This document shows, in pieces, positions 17,333 through 25,598 of a DNA stretch of 64,000 nucleotides (position 1 is its first letter; the number at the start of each line of letters is the position of its first letter). Both the position numbers and the translations under genes were made by a program. Origin of the DNA: Paeniglutamicibacter psychrophenolicus. Lineage in GTDB: Bacteria; Actinomycetota; Actinomycetes; Actinomycetales; Micrococcaceae. The notes beneath the pieces are model-generated. The model was not told where the DNA came from. It saw nothing but the letters and a program-made list of their open reading frames with translations, and did not search any database. The stretch lies in assembly GCF_017876575.1 (NCBI RefSeq), contig NZ_JAGIOE010000001.1, positions 3,700,443-3,764,442 on the forward strand. The letters are read 5' to 3'.

Positions 17333-18043
17333 ATGGATACGCACAGAAACCTCCGCGTCCTGGTCGTGGACGACGAACCCACCACCGCCGCCGCGCACGC
17401 GAAGTTCGTGGCCCGCGTGCCGGGCTTCAGCGTGCATTCGATCGCGCACAGCGGCAACGAGGTCTTCGCGGCCCTGGATGCGGCGCAGGCAGCGGGCACC
17501 CCGATCGACCTGGTGCTGCTGGACATGAACCTGCCGGACCTGCACGGCCTGGACGTGGCCCGGCGGGTGCGCGGGCGCGGGAACACCGTGGACATCATCG
17601 CCATCACCGCGATCCGGGACCTGAACGTGGTGCGCACCGCGATCTCCGCCGGGGTGACCCAGTACCTGATCAAGCCCTTCGGTTTCGCGGCGTTTGCCGA
17701 GAAGCTGGAGAACTACCGGCAGTTCCGCTTCAACCTGGGCAACGCCGGGCAGGCCGCCTCCCAGTCCTCGATCGACAACGCATTTGCCGCGCTGCGCTCG
17801 GTGGGCCCGGCTCCCCTGCCCAAGGGGTTGATCACCGAGACCCTCGGCTCGATCTCGGAGGCGCTGCGCTCGGCGAGCGCCGCGCTCTCGGCCACCGAGG
17901 TCTCCGAGCTGCTGGACCTTTCCCGGGTCACCGCCAGGCGCTACCTGGAGCACCTGGCCGACACCGGGGACGCGGCCAAGGCCCCGCGCCACGGGACCCG
18001 CGGCCGGCCCGAGTACGAGTACCGCTGGGTCGCCAAGGGCTGA
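17333..18043 (+). CDS. CitB/DcuR-type response regulator
   Basis: 236 residues. The receiver domain shows the acidic pair in VVDDEPTT, the phosphorylation site in VLLDMNLPDLHGL and the conserved lysine in YLIKPFGF. A linker and a C-terminal helix-turn-helix follow (ALSATEVSELLDLSRVTARR), ending in EYRWV, as in CitB/DcuR regulators. It forms a pair with the upstream kinase and probably activates dctA. The gene ends 12 bases from the convergent prpE stop. Confidence 0.92.
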   Translation: MDTHRNLRVLVVDDEPTTAAAHAKFVARVPGFSVHSIAHSGNEVFAALDAAQAAGTPIDLVLLDMNLPDLHGLDVARRVRGRGNTVDIIAITAIRDLNVVRTAISAGVTQYLIKPFGFAAFAEKLENYRQFRFNLGNAGQAASQSSIDNAFAALRSVGPAPLPKGLITETLGSISEALRSASAALSATEVSELLDLSRVTARRYLEHLADTGDAAKAPRHGTRGRPEYEYRWVAKG

Positions 18044-18055
18044 CCGGCCACCCGG

Positions 18056-19957
18056 TCACCGGGCGGGGCGCAGGAACGGGAGCAGGTCCTCGATGACGCC
18101 CGGGTCCTCGATGGTGGAGGGCACCGTGTACGGCTTGCCGTCGGCGATCTGCCGCATGGTCTTGCGCAGGATCTTTCCCGAGCGGGTCTTGGGCAGCGCC
18201 GCGACGATGCGCACCTCGCGGAAGTCCGCAACCGGGCCGATGTGCGCGCGCACCATGGACACCAGCTCGCCGCGCAGCTGCTCCTCGGTGATCCGGGTGC
18301 CGCTCTTGAGCACCACGTAGCCGCTGGGGCGCTGGCCCTTGAGCTCGTCCGCGACGCCGATCACCGCGCACTCGGCAACCGCCGGGTGGGAACCGAGCAC
18401 CTGTTCCATGGCGCCGGTGGACAGCCGGTGCCCCGAGACGTTGATGACGTCGTCGGTCCGTCCCATGACAAACAGGTAGCCGTCCGCATCCAGGTAGCCG
18501 GAGTCCCCTGTGGCGTAGTGGCCGGGGAACTGTTCCAGGTAGGTGGCGATGTAGCGGGCGTCGTTGCCCCAGAGCGTGGCCAGGGTGCCCGGGGGCAGCG
18601 GCAGCCTGATGGCGATGTTCCCCTCCTGGTTTGGGCCCAGCTCGGCGCCGAACCCGTCGAGGATCCGCACGTCGTAGCCGGGCACCGGGACCGTGGGAGA
18701 GCCGGCCTTGGGTTCGAGGGTTTCCAGGCCCACGCAGTTCGAGGCGATGGGCCACCCGGTCTCGGTCTGCCACCAGTTGTCGATCACCGGCACCCCGAGC
18801 TTCTCCCGCGCCCAGGCGTAGGTGTCAGGGTCCAGGCGTTCACCGGCCACGAAGAAGTTGCGCAGGGAAGAGATGTCGTGCCCGGCCAGCAGCGCCGCCT
18901 CCGGGTCGGCCTTGCGGATGGCCCGCAGCGCGGTGGGGGCGGTGAAGAAGGTGTCGACCTGATGGTCCTCGATGAGCCGCCAGAAGGCCCCGGCGTCGGG
19001 GGTGCCCACGGGCTTGCCCTCGTAGAGCACCGTGGTGGCCCCGGCGATCAGCGGCCCGTAGACGATGTAGGAGTGGCCCACGACCCAGCCCACGTCCGAG
19101 GCCGTGAGCATGGTGGAACCGGGCCCCACGCCGTAGATGTTGCGCATCGACCAATCCATGGCCACCGCGTAGCCGCCCGAGTCCCGCACCACGCCCTTGG
19201 GCGATCCGGTGGTGCCGGAGGTGTACAGGATGTACAGCGGGTGGGTCGAGGGCACCGGGACCGCCTCCGCGGGTTCGGCCGTGGAGGTGAGATAGTCCCA
19301 GTGGTGCCAGGCGGTGCCGGCCCCGGTGAATTCGGCCGGAGAGTGCTCGAAGCCGTCACGGTGGGCGACGATGACGGTGCGGATCTTGTGCGCGGCCATG
19401 GCGATGGCTTCGGCAACCGCCGGCAGGTATTCGATGCGGCGGGCGGGCTCGATGCCGCCGGTGGCGGTGATGATGACGTCCGGGGTCGCGTCGTCGATGC
19501 GGGCGGCGAGTTCCTTGGGCGCGAAGCCGCCGAAGACCACCGAGTGGATGGCCCCGAGCCGGGCGCAGGCGAGCATCGCGATGTGGGCCTGCGGGATCAT
19601 CGGCAGGTAGATCAGCACCCGGTCCCCGGTTCCTATCCCCTGGTCGCGCAGCGCGCCGGCGAAGCGTGCTACCCGCTCCAGCAGTTCGGCATAGCTGTAG
19701 CGTTCCTGGATGCCCAGGAGTGCGGAGTCGTAGATTAGTGCGGTGGCATCCCCGCGGCCGGCGGCCACGTGGCGGTCCAATGCGTTGTGGCAGACGTTGA
19801 GCATCCCGTCGGGGAACCAGGCGTTGATCGGGGCGCGGCTGGCATCGAGTCCGGTGGCCGGCTCCCGTTCCCAGTCGATCGAGGTGGCGGCCCGGAGCCA
19901 GAAGGCCGCCGGGTCGCTGGTGGATTCGGCAAAGGTCTGCGCGTAGGAAAGTGCCAT
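18056..19957 (-). CDS. prpE: Propionyl-CoA synthetase (acyl-CoA synthetase family)
   Basis: 633 residues, the length of PrpE/Acs proteins. The AMP-binding P-loop YTSGTTGSPKG lies near residue 247 and NWWQTETGWPI near 392. The C-terminal catalytic lysine is in KTRSGKILRKTM. It activates propionate, or acetate, to the CoA thioester by way of an acyl-adenylate. Its place divergent from a GntR regulator and the prpDBC genes argues for propionate. The lysine is a known acetylation site in the family. Several operator-like TGTATACA boxes lie in the shared upstream region. Confidence 0.9.
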   Translation of the reverse strand: MALSYAQTFAESTSDPAAFWLRAATSIDWEREPATGLDASRAPINAWFPDGMLNVCHNALDRHVAAGRGDATALIYDSALLGIQERYSYAELLERVARFAGALRDQGIGTGDRVLIYLPMIPQAHIAMLACARLGAIHSVVFGGFAPKELAARIDDATPDVIITATGGIEPARRIEYLPAVAEAIAMAAHKIRTVIVAHRDGFEHSPAEFTGAGTAWHHWDYLTSTAEPAEAVPVPSTHPLYILYTSGTTGSPKGVVRDSGGYAVAMDWSMRNIYGVGPGSTMLTASDVGWVVGHSYIVYGPLIAGATTVLYEGKPVGTPDAGAFWRLIEDHQVDTFFTAPTALRAIRKADPEAALLAGHDISSLRNFFVAGERLDPDTYAWAREKLGVPVIDNWWQTETGWPIASNCVGLETLEPKAGSPTVPVPGYDVRILDGFGAELGPNQEGNIAIRLPLPPGTLATLWGNDARYIATYLEQFPGHYATGDSGYLDADGYLFVMGRTDDVINVSGHRLSTGAMEQVLGSHPAVAECAVIGVADELKGQRPSGYVVLKSGTRITEEQLRGELVSMVRAHIGPVADFREVRIVAALPKTRSGKILRKTMRQIADGKPYTVPSTIEDPGVIEDLLPFLRPAR

Positions 19958-20040
19958 GCGAACCGTCCATCCGTTCGGGTCTGGGGGGGTGTTCGGGTGG
20001 AGTCGAGCCTACGACCAGCACCACGGAATTTCAAGGGCCA

Positions 20041-20052
20041 TGTATACAGTTG
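20041..20052. promoter_or_regulatory. GntR operator copy 1 (prpE side)
   Basis: The 12-base word TGTATACAGTTG contains the palindrome TGTATACA, a typical GntR/FadR-type half-site arrangement. It is repeated exactly 63 bases further on and lies in the prpE/prpR divergent region. Confidence 0.75.
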
Positions 20053-20103
20053 GCGAAAATTTAGCCGCATTATTCCGATCTCGACGTGACATTTGGCAAT
20101 TTC

Positions 20104-20115
20104 TGTATACAGTTG
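20104..20115. promoter_or_regulatory. GntR operator copy 2 (at the regulator start)
   Basis: Exact second copy of TGTATACAGTTG, ending five bases before the ATG of the GntR gene. A protein bound here would block transcription or translation initiation of the prp operon, which suggests autorepression. The 63-base spacing is close to six helical turns, allowing dimers on the same DNA face. Confidence 0.75.
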
Positions 20116-20120
20116 ATGTC

Positions 20121-20765
20121 ATGAGAGCAAGCGACAAGGCCTACGAGGAGCTGCGGACGGACATCGTCGAATGGCGGTTGCGTCCCGGTGCCGTCCTGGG
20201 CGAGGTCGAGCAGGCCGAACGCCTGGGCGTCTCACGCACCCCGTTGCGCGAGGCCCTTGCGCGGCTGGTGGCCGACGGGCTGGCCGTGCAGCAGCGCGGA
20301 CGCGGCGCAGTGGTCTCGGACGTCTCGCTCGAACACATCGATGACCTCTTTGCCTTGCGCCGCGCCTTGGAGATCGAATCCGCCCGCATTGCCGCCCGCC
20401 GCGCGGACCCGGCGGTCTTCACCGACCTGCGCACCCGCTTCCTGGACGCGGGGAAGGGAGCCGATCCGGAATCCCGGGAATCCTTCTACCACCTGGCCGC
20501 CGAGCTCGATCACCGCATCGACGCCGCGGTGGCCAACCCCTACATCCAGCAGTCGTTGCGCTCCCTGCGCGTGCACCTGGCCCGGGTCCGCCGCCTGGCC
20601 CAGGACGACCCGGCGCGCCTGGCCGTCTCGGCGCTCGAGCACGCAGCGATCGCCGAGGGCATTGCCGCCCGAAACCCCGACATCGCCGCCGCGGCGACCC
20701 AGTTGCACCTGCACCACAGCCTTGAACACATCAAAGCCCATTCCGGCACCCGAGAGGACACCTAA
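20121..20765 (+). CDS. GntR/FadR-type regulator of the prp operon
   Basis: 214 residues. The N-terminal winged helix has the GntR signature (LGVSRTPLREALARLVADGL at about 33-52), followed by an all-helical FCD ligand domain with LEIESARIAARRA and HRID-type metal/ligand residues. It most likely represses prpE and prpDBC and responds to a methylcitrate-cycle intermediate; the ligand is inference. The ATG at 20121 lies just after the second operator copy. The TAA stop is immediately followed by the ATG of prpD, so expression is coupled to the operon. Genes of this kind are often just labelled GntR; I avoid prpR because that name is used for unrelated regulators. Confidence 0.88.
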   Translation: MRASDKAYEELRTDIVEWRLRPGAVLGEVEQAERLGVSRTPLREALARLVADGLAVQQRGRGAVVSDVSLEHIDDLFALRRALEIESARIAARRADPAVFTDLRTRFLDAGKGADPESRESFYHLAAELDHRIDAAVANPYIQQSLRSLRVHLARVRRLAQDDPARLAVSALEHAAIAEGIAARNPDIAAAATQLHLHHSLEHIKAHSGTREDT

Positions 20766-22283
20766 ATGATCAACCACCCAGTACGCGTGTACCGCAGTGA
20801 AGAAAACCTGGCCCACGAGGACCAGCTAGCGCACAAGATCGCCGTTGTCGCCGCCGACCCCGTCGAGGTCCCCGCGGACGTCACCGAGATGATCATCAAC
20901 CGCGTCATCGACAACGCCTCGGTGGCCATTGCCTCGCTGAACCGCGGCCCGATCGTTGCGGCCCGCGCCCAGGCACTGACCCACGCCCCGTCCACCGGCG
21001 GCAAGGGCGCCTCGGTATTCGGGATTTCCGAGAAGGTCTCCCCCGAATGGGCGGCCTGGGCCAACGGCGTGGCGGTGCGCGAGCTCGACTACCACGACAC
21101 CTTCCTGTCCGCCGACTACTCCCACCCGGGTGACAATATTCCCCCGATCCTGGCCGTCGCCCAGCACACCGGAGCCAGCGGCAAGGACCTGATCCGCGGC
21201 CTGGCCACCGGATACGAAATCCAGGTCGACCTGGTCAAGTCCATCTGCCTGCACGAGCACAAGATCGACCACGTCGCGCACCTGGGCCCCTCGGCCGCCG
21301 CCGGCATCGGCACCCTGCTGGGCCTGGATGTCGAGACCATCTTCCAGGCCGTCGGCCAGGGCCTGCACACCACCACCGCCACCCGCCAGTCGCGCAAGGG
21401 CGAGATCTCCACCTGGAAGGCCCACGCCCCGGCCTTCGCCGGCAAGATGGCCGTTGAGGCAGCGGACCGCGCAATGCGCGGCCAGACCTCCCCGGTGCCG
21501 ATCTACGAGGGCGAGGACGGCGTCATCGCCTGGATGCTCGACGGACCGGACGCCGCCTACACGGTCCCGCTGCCCGAGGCCGGCGAGGCCAAGCGCGCCA
21601 TCCTTGACACCTACACCAAGGAGCACTCGGCCGAGTACCAGGCGCAGGCCTGGATCGATTTGGCCCGCAAGCTCAACCGCGAACACCCCGAGGCCACCGA
21701 CCCGAAGAACGTCGCCTCGATCCTGATCCAGACCTCCCACCACACCCACTACGTGATCGGCTCGGGCGCCAACGACCCGCAGAAGTACGACCCGACCGCC
21801 TCGCGCGAGACCCTGGACCACTCGATCCCGTACATCTTCGCCGTGGCCCTGCAGGACGGCTCCTGGCACCATGTGGATTCCTACGCCCCGGAGCGTGCCG
21901 GCCGGCCCGACACCGTGGAACTGTGGAACAAGATCACCACCGAGGAAGACGCCGAGTGGACCCGCCGCTACCACTCGCTGGACATCAGCGAAAAGGCCTT
22001 CGGCGGCACCGTGGTCATCACCCTGGCCGACGGCACAGTGATCACCGATGCGATCGCGGTGGCCGACGCGCACCCGCTGGGGGCCCGCCCGTTCGCCCGC
22101 GAGCAGTACATCAACAAGTTCCGCACGCTGGCCGCCGGCCTGGTCGAGGAGACCGAGATCAACCGCTTCATCACCGCCGCGCAGGACCTTGAAAACCTCG
22201 GGGCCGGGGACCTGGACCAGCTGAACATCGTCGCCGCACCCGGTGTCATCGACCTCGCCGCCGCACCCAAGGGCCTGTTCTAA
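20766..22283 (+). CDS. prpD: 2-methylcitrate dehydratase
   Basis: 505 residues, a full-length MmgE/PrpD protein. Typical segments are [18 protein letters not shown] near residue 100, the [22 protein letters not shown] region and the [19 protein letters not shown]-like stretch around 200. It dehydrates 2-methylcitrate to 2-methyl-cis-aconitate in propionate degradation. It starts directly after the regulator stop (TAA then ATG) and ends the same way before prpB. No separate spacer or ribosome site is present, so reading is probably by termination-reinitiation. Confidence 0.95.
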   Translation: MINHPVRVYRSEENLAHEDQLAHKIAVVAADPVEVPADVTEMIINRVIDNASVAIASLNRGPIVAARAQALTHAPSTGGKGASVFGISEKVSPEWAAWANGVAVRELDYHDTFLSADYSHPGDNIPPILAVAQHTGASGKDLIRGLATGYEIQVDLVKSICLHEHKIDHVAHLGPSAAAGIGTLLGLDVETIFQAVGQGLHTTTATRQSRKGEISTWKAHAPAFAGKMAVEAADRAMRGQTSPVPIYEGEDGVIAWMLDGPDAAYTVPLPEAGEAKRAILDTYTKEHSAEYQAQAWIDLARKLNREHPEATDPKNVASILIQTSHHTHYVIGSGANDPQKYDPTASRETLDHSIPYIFAVALQDGSWHHVDSYAPERAGRPDTVELWNKITTEEDAEWTRRYHSLDISEKAFGGTVVITLADGTVITDAIAVADAHPLGARPFAREQYINKFRTLAAGLVEETEINRFITAAQDLENLGAGDLDQLNIVAAPGVIDLAAAPKGLF

Positions 22284-23213
22284 ATGCTGTACTCAACCAC
22301 CACCCCGGAGCAGAAGCGCAGGGACCTGCGCGAGATGCTCGTTCCCGGGGCCGCACGCCAGTTCCCCGGCGCCTTCAACCCGCTCTCGGCAAGGCTGATC
22401 GCCGAGAAGGGCTTTGACGGGGTCTACGTCTCCGGCGCCGTGTTGGCCAACGACCTGGGCCTGCCCGACATCGGGCTGACCACGCTCACCGAGGTCGCCA
22501 CCCGTGCCGGGCAGATCGCCCGGATGACCGACCTGCCAACCCTGGTGGATGCCGACACCGGCTTCGGCGAGCCGATGAACGTGGCCCGCACCATCCAGGA
22601 ACTCGAGCACGCGGGCCTGGCCGGCTGCCACATCGAGGACCAGTTCAACCCCAAGCGCTGCGGCCACCTGGACGGCAAGAACGTCGTCGACCTGGACACC
22701 ATGGTCAAGCGCATCGCCGCCGCGGCCGACGCTCGCCGGGATGCGAACTTCCTGATCATGGCGCGCACCGACGTGCGCGCGGTGGAGGGGCTGGATGCCG
22801 CCATCGACCGGGCCAAGGCGCTGGTGGATGCCGGGGCCGATTCGATCTTCCCGGAGGCCATGAAGGACCTTTCGGAGTTCGAGGCGGTCTGCAAGGCCGT
22901 GGATGTGCCGGTGCTGGCGAACATGACGGAGTTCGGGAAATCCGAGCTCTTCACCCGGCAGCAGCTGGCCGATGTCGGGGTGGCATTGGTCATCTACCCG
23001 GTGACATTGCTGCGCAGTGCCATGGGCGAGGCGGAGCGCGTCCTGGACGCGATTGCTGCCCACGGAACGCAGGAGTCTCGGGTAGATTCAATGTTGACGC
23101 GTGCTCGTCTGTACGAGCTGGTTGACTATGAGGCGTACAACCGCTTCGACACCGGGATCTTCAACTTCCAGGTCCCGGATCTGGATATCCACTCAAACAA
23201 CGCGGATCTGTAG
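22284..23213 (+). CDS. prpB: 2-methylisocitrate lyase
   Basis: 309 residues of the PEP mutase/isocitrate lyase superfamily. The active-site signature KRCGH is in DQFNPKRCGHLDGK near residue 126. DADTGFGEPMNVARTI carries metal and substrate ligands. It splits 2-methylisocitrate to pyruvate and succinate. It follows prpD with no spacer. A GGAAACAGGAGCG stretch after its stop supplies the ribosome site for prpC. Confidence 0.95.
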   Translation: MLYSTTTPEQKRRDLREMLVPGAARQFPGAFNPLSARLIAEKGFDGVYVSGAVLANDLGLPDIGLTTLTEVATRAGQIARMTDLPTLVDADTGFGEPMNVARTIQELEHAGLAGCHIEDQFNPKRCGHLDGKNVVDLDTMVKRIAAAADARRDANFLIMARTDVRAVEGLDAAIDRAKALVDAGADSIFPEAMKDLSEFEAVCKAVDVPVLANMTEFGKSELFTRQQLADVGVALVIYPVTLLRSAMGEAERVLDAIAAHGTQESRVDSMLTRARLYELVDYEAYNRFDTGIFNFQVPDLDIHSNNADL

Positions 23214-23229
23214 GAAACAGGAGCGAGTG

Positions 23230-24369
23230 ATGACTGAAACAACAGAGATCAAGAAGGGCCTGGCCGGGGTGGTCGTCGACTACACCGCCATTTCCAAGGT
23301 CAACCCGGACACCAATTCGCTGCTCTACCGCGGCTACCCGGTCCAGGACCTGGCCGCCAGCAAGAGCTTCGAAGAGGTGGCGCTGCTCCTGTGGACCGGC
23401 GAGCTGCCGACGCAGATCGAGCTGACCGACTTCATCGCCGCCGAGCGTGCCGGGCGCGCCCTGGCCTCCAACGTGAAGGCGGCGATCGACCTGCTGCCGC
23501 TGGATTGCCACCCGATGGACGTGGGCCGCACCGCGGTCTCGGTCCTGGGCGCCAACCACGCGCTGGCGGAAGACTCCTCCCCCGAGGCGGAGTTCATCAA
23601 GGCCAAGGAGCTCTTTGCCGCGTTCCCCGCGGTGGTCGCCTACGACCAGCGCCGCCGCCGCGGCCTGAGCGTCGTGGAACCGCGGGAAGACCTGGACTAC
23701 TCGCAGAACTTCCTCTGGATGACCTTCGGCGAGGAGGCCGCCCCCGAGGTGGTCGACGCGTTCCGGGTCTCGATGGTGCTCTACGCGGAGCACTCCTTCA
23801 ACGCCTCCACGTTCACCGCCCGCGTGGTCACCTCCACGCTCTCGGACCTGCATTCGGCCGTCACCGCCGCCATCGGTGCACTGAAGGGCCCCCTGCACGG
23901 AGGCGCCAACGAGGCGGTCATGCACACCTTCCAGGAGATCGGGATCGACAAGAACGAATCCCGCGAGGACGCCGCGGCGCGTGCCAAGGCCTGGATGGAG
24001 CAGGCCCTGGCTGCGAAGAAGAAGGTCATGGGCTTCGGGCACCGCGTCTACAAGCACGGCGACTCCCGGGTCCCGACCATGAAGGCCGCCTTGGACAAGA
24101 TGGTCGCGTACTACGACCGCGGCGAACTGCTGGGGCTGTATGACGGGCTGGAGACGGCCATGGACGAGGCCAAGGCCATCAAGCCGAACCTCGACTACCC
24201 GGCGGGCCCGACCTACCACCTGATGGGCTTCGACACCGACATGTTCACGCCCATCTTCATTGCCTCGCGCATCGTGGGCTGGACCGCGCACATTGCCGAA
24301 CAGCGCGCCTCAAACGCGTTGATCCGCCCGCTCTCGGCCTACAACGGCCCGGAACAGCGCGCCCTGTAG
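23230..24369 (+). CDS. prpC: 2-methylcitrate synthase
   Basis: 379 residues, the length of the short citrate synthase family. Typical motifs are SLLYRGYPVQDLA near the start, the GPLHGGANEAVM loop with a catalytic histidine, and MGFGHRVYKHGDSR with the second one. It condenses propionyl-CoA with oxaloacetate. PrpC-type enzymes may also accept acetyl-CoA. The chosen ATG at 23230 is preceded by ACAGGAGCG. It is the last gene of the operon, and a strong hairpin terminator follows. Confidence 0.94.
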   Translation: MTETTEIKKGLAGVVVDYTAISKVNPDTNSLLYRGYPVQDLAASKSFEEVALLLWTGELPTQIELTDFIAAERAGRALASNVKAAIDLLPLDCHPMDVGRTAVSVLGANHALAEDSSPEAEFIKAKELFAAFPAVVAYDQRRRRGLSVVEPREDLDYSQNFLWMTFGEEAAPEVVDAFRVSMVLYAEHSFNASTFTARVVTSTLSDLHSAVTAAIGALKGPLHGGANEAVMHTFQEIGIDKNESREDAAARAKAWMEQALAAKKKVMGFGHRVYKHGDSRVPTMKAALDKMVAYYDRGELLGLYDGLETAMDEAKAIKPNLDYPAGPTYHLMGFDTDMFTPIFIASRIVGWTAHIAEQRASNALIRPLSAYNGPEQRAL

Positions 24370-24390
24370 GCGCACGCCGGAGCACCGCAA

Positions 24391-24431
24391 CGGGGGTGCC
24401 GGGACCACGTGGTCCCGGCACCCCCGTTTTT
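24391..24431 (+). terminator. Strong terminator of the prp operon
   Basis: A perfect 18-bp palindrome (24391-24426) whose arms begin CGGGGGTGCCGGGACCAC has no unpaired loop base, and TTTT follows on the plus strand. It also separates the prp operon from the convergent protease operon, and may stop transcription from either side. Confidence 0.9.
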
Positions 24432-24457
24432 GCGTGTTGCGCCGGTGACAGGCAATC

Positions 24458-25483
24458 TCACCAGTACATGATCGCGCTCGTGCCGGTTCCGCCGGCCCAG
24501 TACAGGCGCAGGCGCACCACGTAGCGTCGCCCGGCCAGCAGCCGCAGGTGCAACCTGGCGTTCAGGCCGGTCCCGCCGTCGTCGTCCCCGCCCAGGTAGC
24601 GCAGCGTCCCGGCGTCGTCCTCGAAGAGCACCATCACCACGTCCGAGGTGCCGAAGGTGGAGATCGTGTAGGGGCGTGATTCGTCCGGTTCCAGGGCGAA
24701 ATCGGCTTGCTCCCCCGGCCCCAGGGTGAACGGGCGGGAGGTGAACGGCTCGAGCACCTTCGGCCCCGGTGCCTGCCCGGGATAGAACTTCTTGGCCCAC
24801 TCGATGTCCTGTGCCGACAGGCCGCCGGCGGGCATGAGCCCGGCGGCATACTGTGCCGGTTCGATGATCAACCCTGCGGGGAACCAGTACTCCATCACCG
24901 AATCCGGGTCCCAGGCCGAGCCGTCGACCTCGGTGGTGGAGAACTTGTGCAAGACGTTGGAATCGGTCTGTGCCCGGGACCAGTTGTTCGGGGACCCGGT
25001 GAAATAGGCGTAGACCTTCTCCACGTCCCACTGGATGCCGGAGAACGGGTTCTGGTGCTCATGCGGCAGCCCCAGGGTGTGCCCGATCTCGTGCAGCGCG
25101 GTGGTGTGCCCGTAGTCGTCGGTCAGGTCCCAGCCGAAGTTCATGGTGGCCTGGGTGTTGGGGATGCCCAGCACGTCCCTGCCCACGTAGGACCAGGAAC
25201 CGTCGGCCGCATCGAAGGAGATGCGCACCTCCGCGGCCGCACGGTTGGTCGTCTCGGTGAACTTCAGGCCCAGCGGCAGCCCCTTCCATTCGGTGAAGGC
25301 GTCGCGCACGGCCTGGCGCTGGGGCTCGGGACCCTGGATGAGGAAGTAGTGCAGCTCGGTGCCGTTGACCCAGACGTTGGCCAGGACCCGCAGCAGGCGG
25401 TCGCGTTCGAACGGCATTCCGGGGGGCAGCGGGCGGGGCGCCGGGTTCCGCGGGACGCAGAGGCGTTGGTTCTCGTACTTCAT
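24458..25483 (-). CDS. Astacin-like metzincin protease with PPC-like C-terminal domain
   Basis: 341 residues. The zinc site HEIGHTLGLPH occupies residues 131-141 with Glu at 142, which is the extended metzincin motif HExxHxxGxxHE. The Met-turn SVMEY at 195-199, ending in Tyr, matches the astacin (M12A) or matrixin group. From about 243 to the end lies a beta-sandwich resembling bacterial pre-peptidase C-terminal domains (PYTISTFGTSDVVMVLFEDD). No signal peptide or prodomain cysteine switch is visible: the protein starts MKYENQRLCVPRN. That is unusual for this class and suggests cytoplasmic action or a non-classical exit. The ATG at 25483 follows AAAGGAACC. The gene lies 115 bases after the coiled-coil protein gene and is probably co-transcribed with it. 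Substrate unknown. Confidence 0.85.
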   Translation of the reverse strand: MKYENQRLCVPRNPAPRPLPPGMPFERDRLLRVLANVWVNGTELHYFLIQGPEPQRQAVRDAFTEWKGLPLGLKFTETTNRAAAEVRISFDAADGSWSYVGRDVLGIPNTQATMNFGWDLTDDYGHTTALHEIGHTLGLPHEHQNPFSGIQWDVEKVYAYFTGSPNNWSRAQTDSNVLHKFSTTEVDGSAWDPDSVMEYWFPAGLIIEPAQYAAGLMPAGGLSAQDIEWAKKFYPGQAPGPKVLEPFTSRPFTLGPGEQADFALEPDESRPYTISTFGTSDVVMVLFEDDAGTLRYLGGDDDGGTGLNARLHLRLLAGRRYVVRLRLYWAGGTGTSAIMYW

Positions 25484-25541
25484 GGTGGTTCCTTTCGAAC
25501 CGGTGGTGCTGAGGTGGTGTGCAACAAGGATGGCGGGGAAC

Positions 25542-25590
25542 GGCGGCCGGTGCGGCGCCGGGCTGTGGGCCCTGCGCCGCACCGGCCGCC
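25542..25590 (-). promoter_or_regulatory. Large stem-loop between coiled-coil gene and metzincin gene
   Basis: A perfect 17-bp GC-rich stem (25542-25558 with 25574-25590) encloses a 15-base loop. No U-tract follows leftward, so it may be an mRNA stabiliser or partial attenuator that sets the ratio of the two proteins rather than a full terminator. It starts just nine bases after the upstream stop codon. Confidence 0.55.
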
Positions 25591-25598
25591 GACGGGCG

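Noticed and set aside
15573-17992. Long minus-strand frames opposite the sensor kinase
   Set aside because: They are His/Gly/Gln-rich antisense shadows; the plus strand has the full kinase motifs.
24388-24433. Perfect palindrome considered as an attachment or recombination site
   Set aside because: It follows the prp operon directly and ends in T's, so it is best explained as a terminator.
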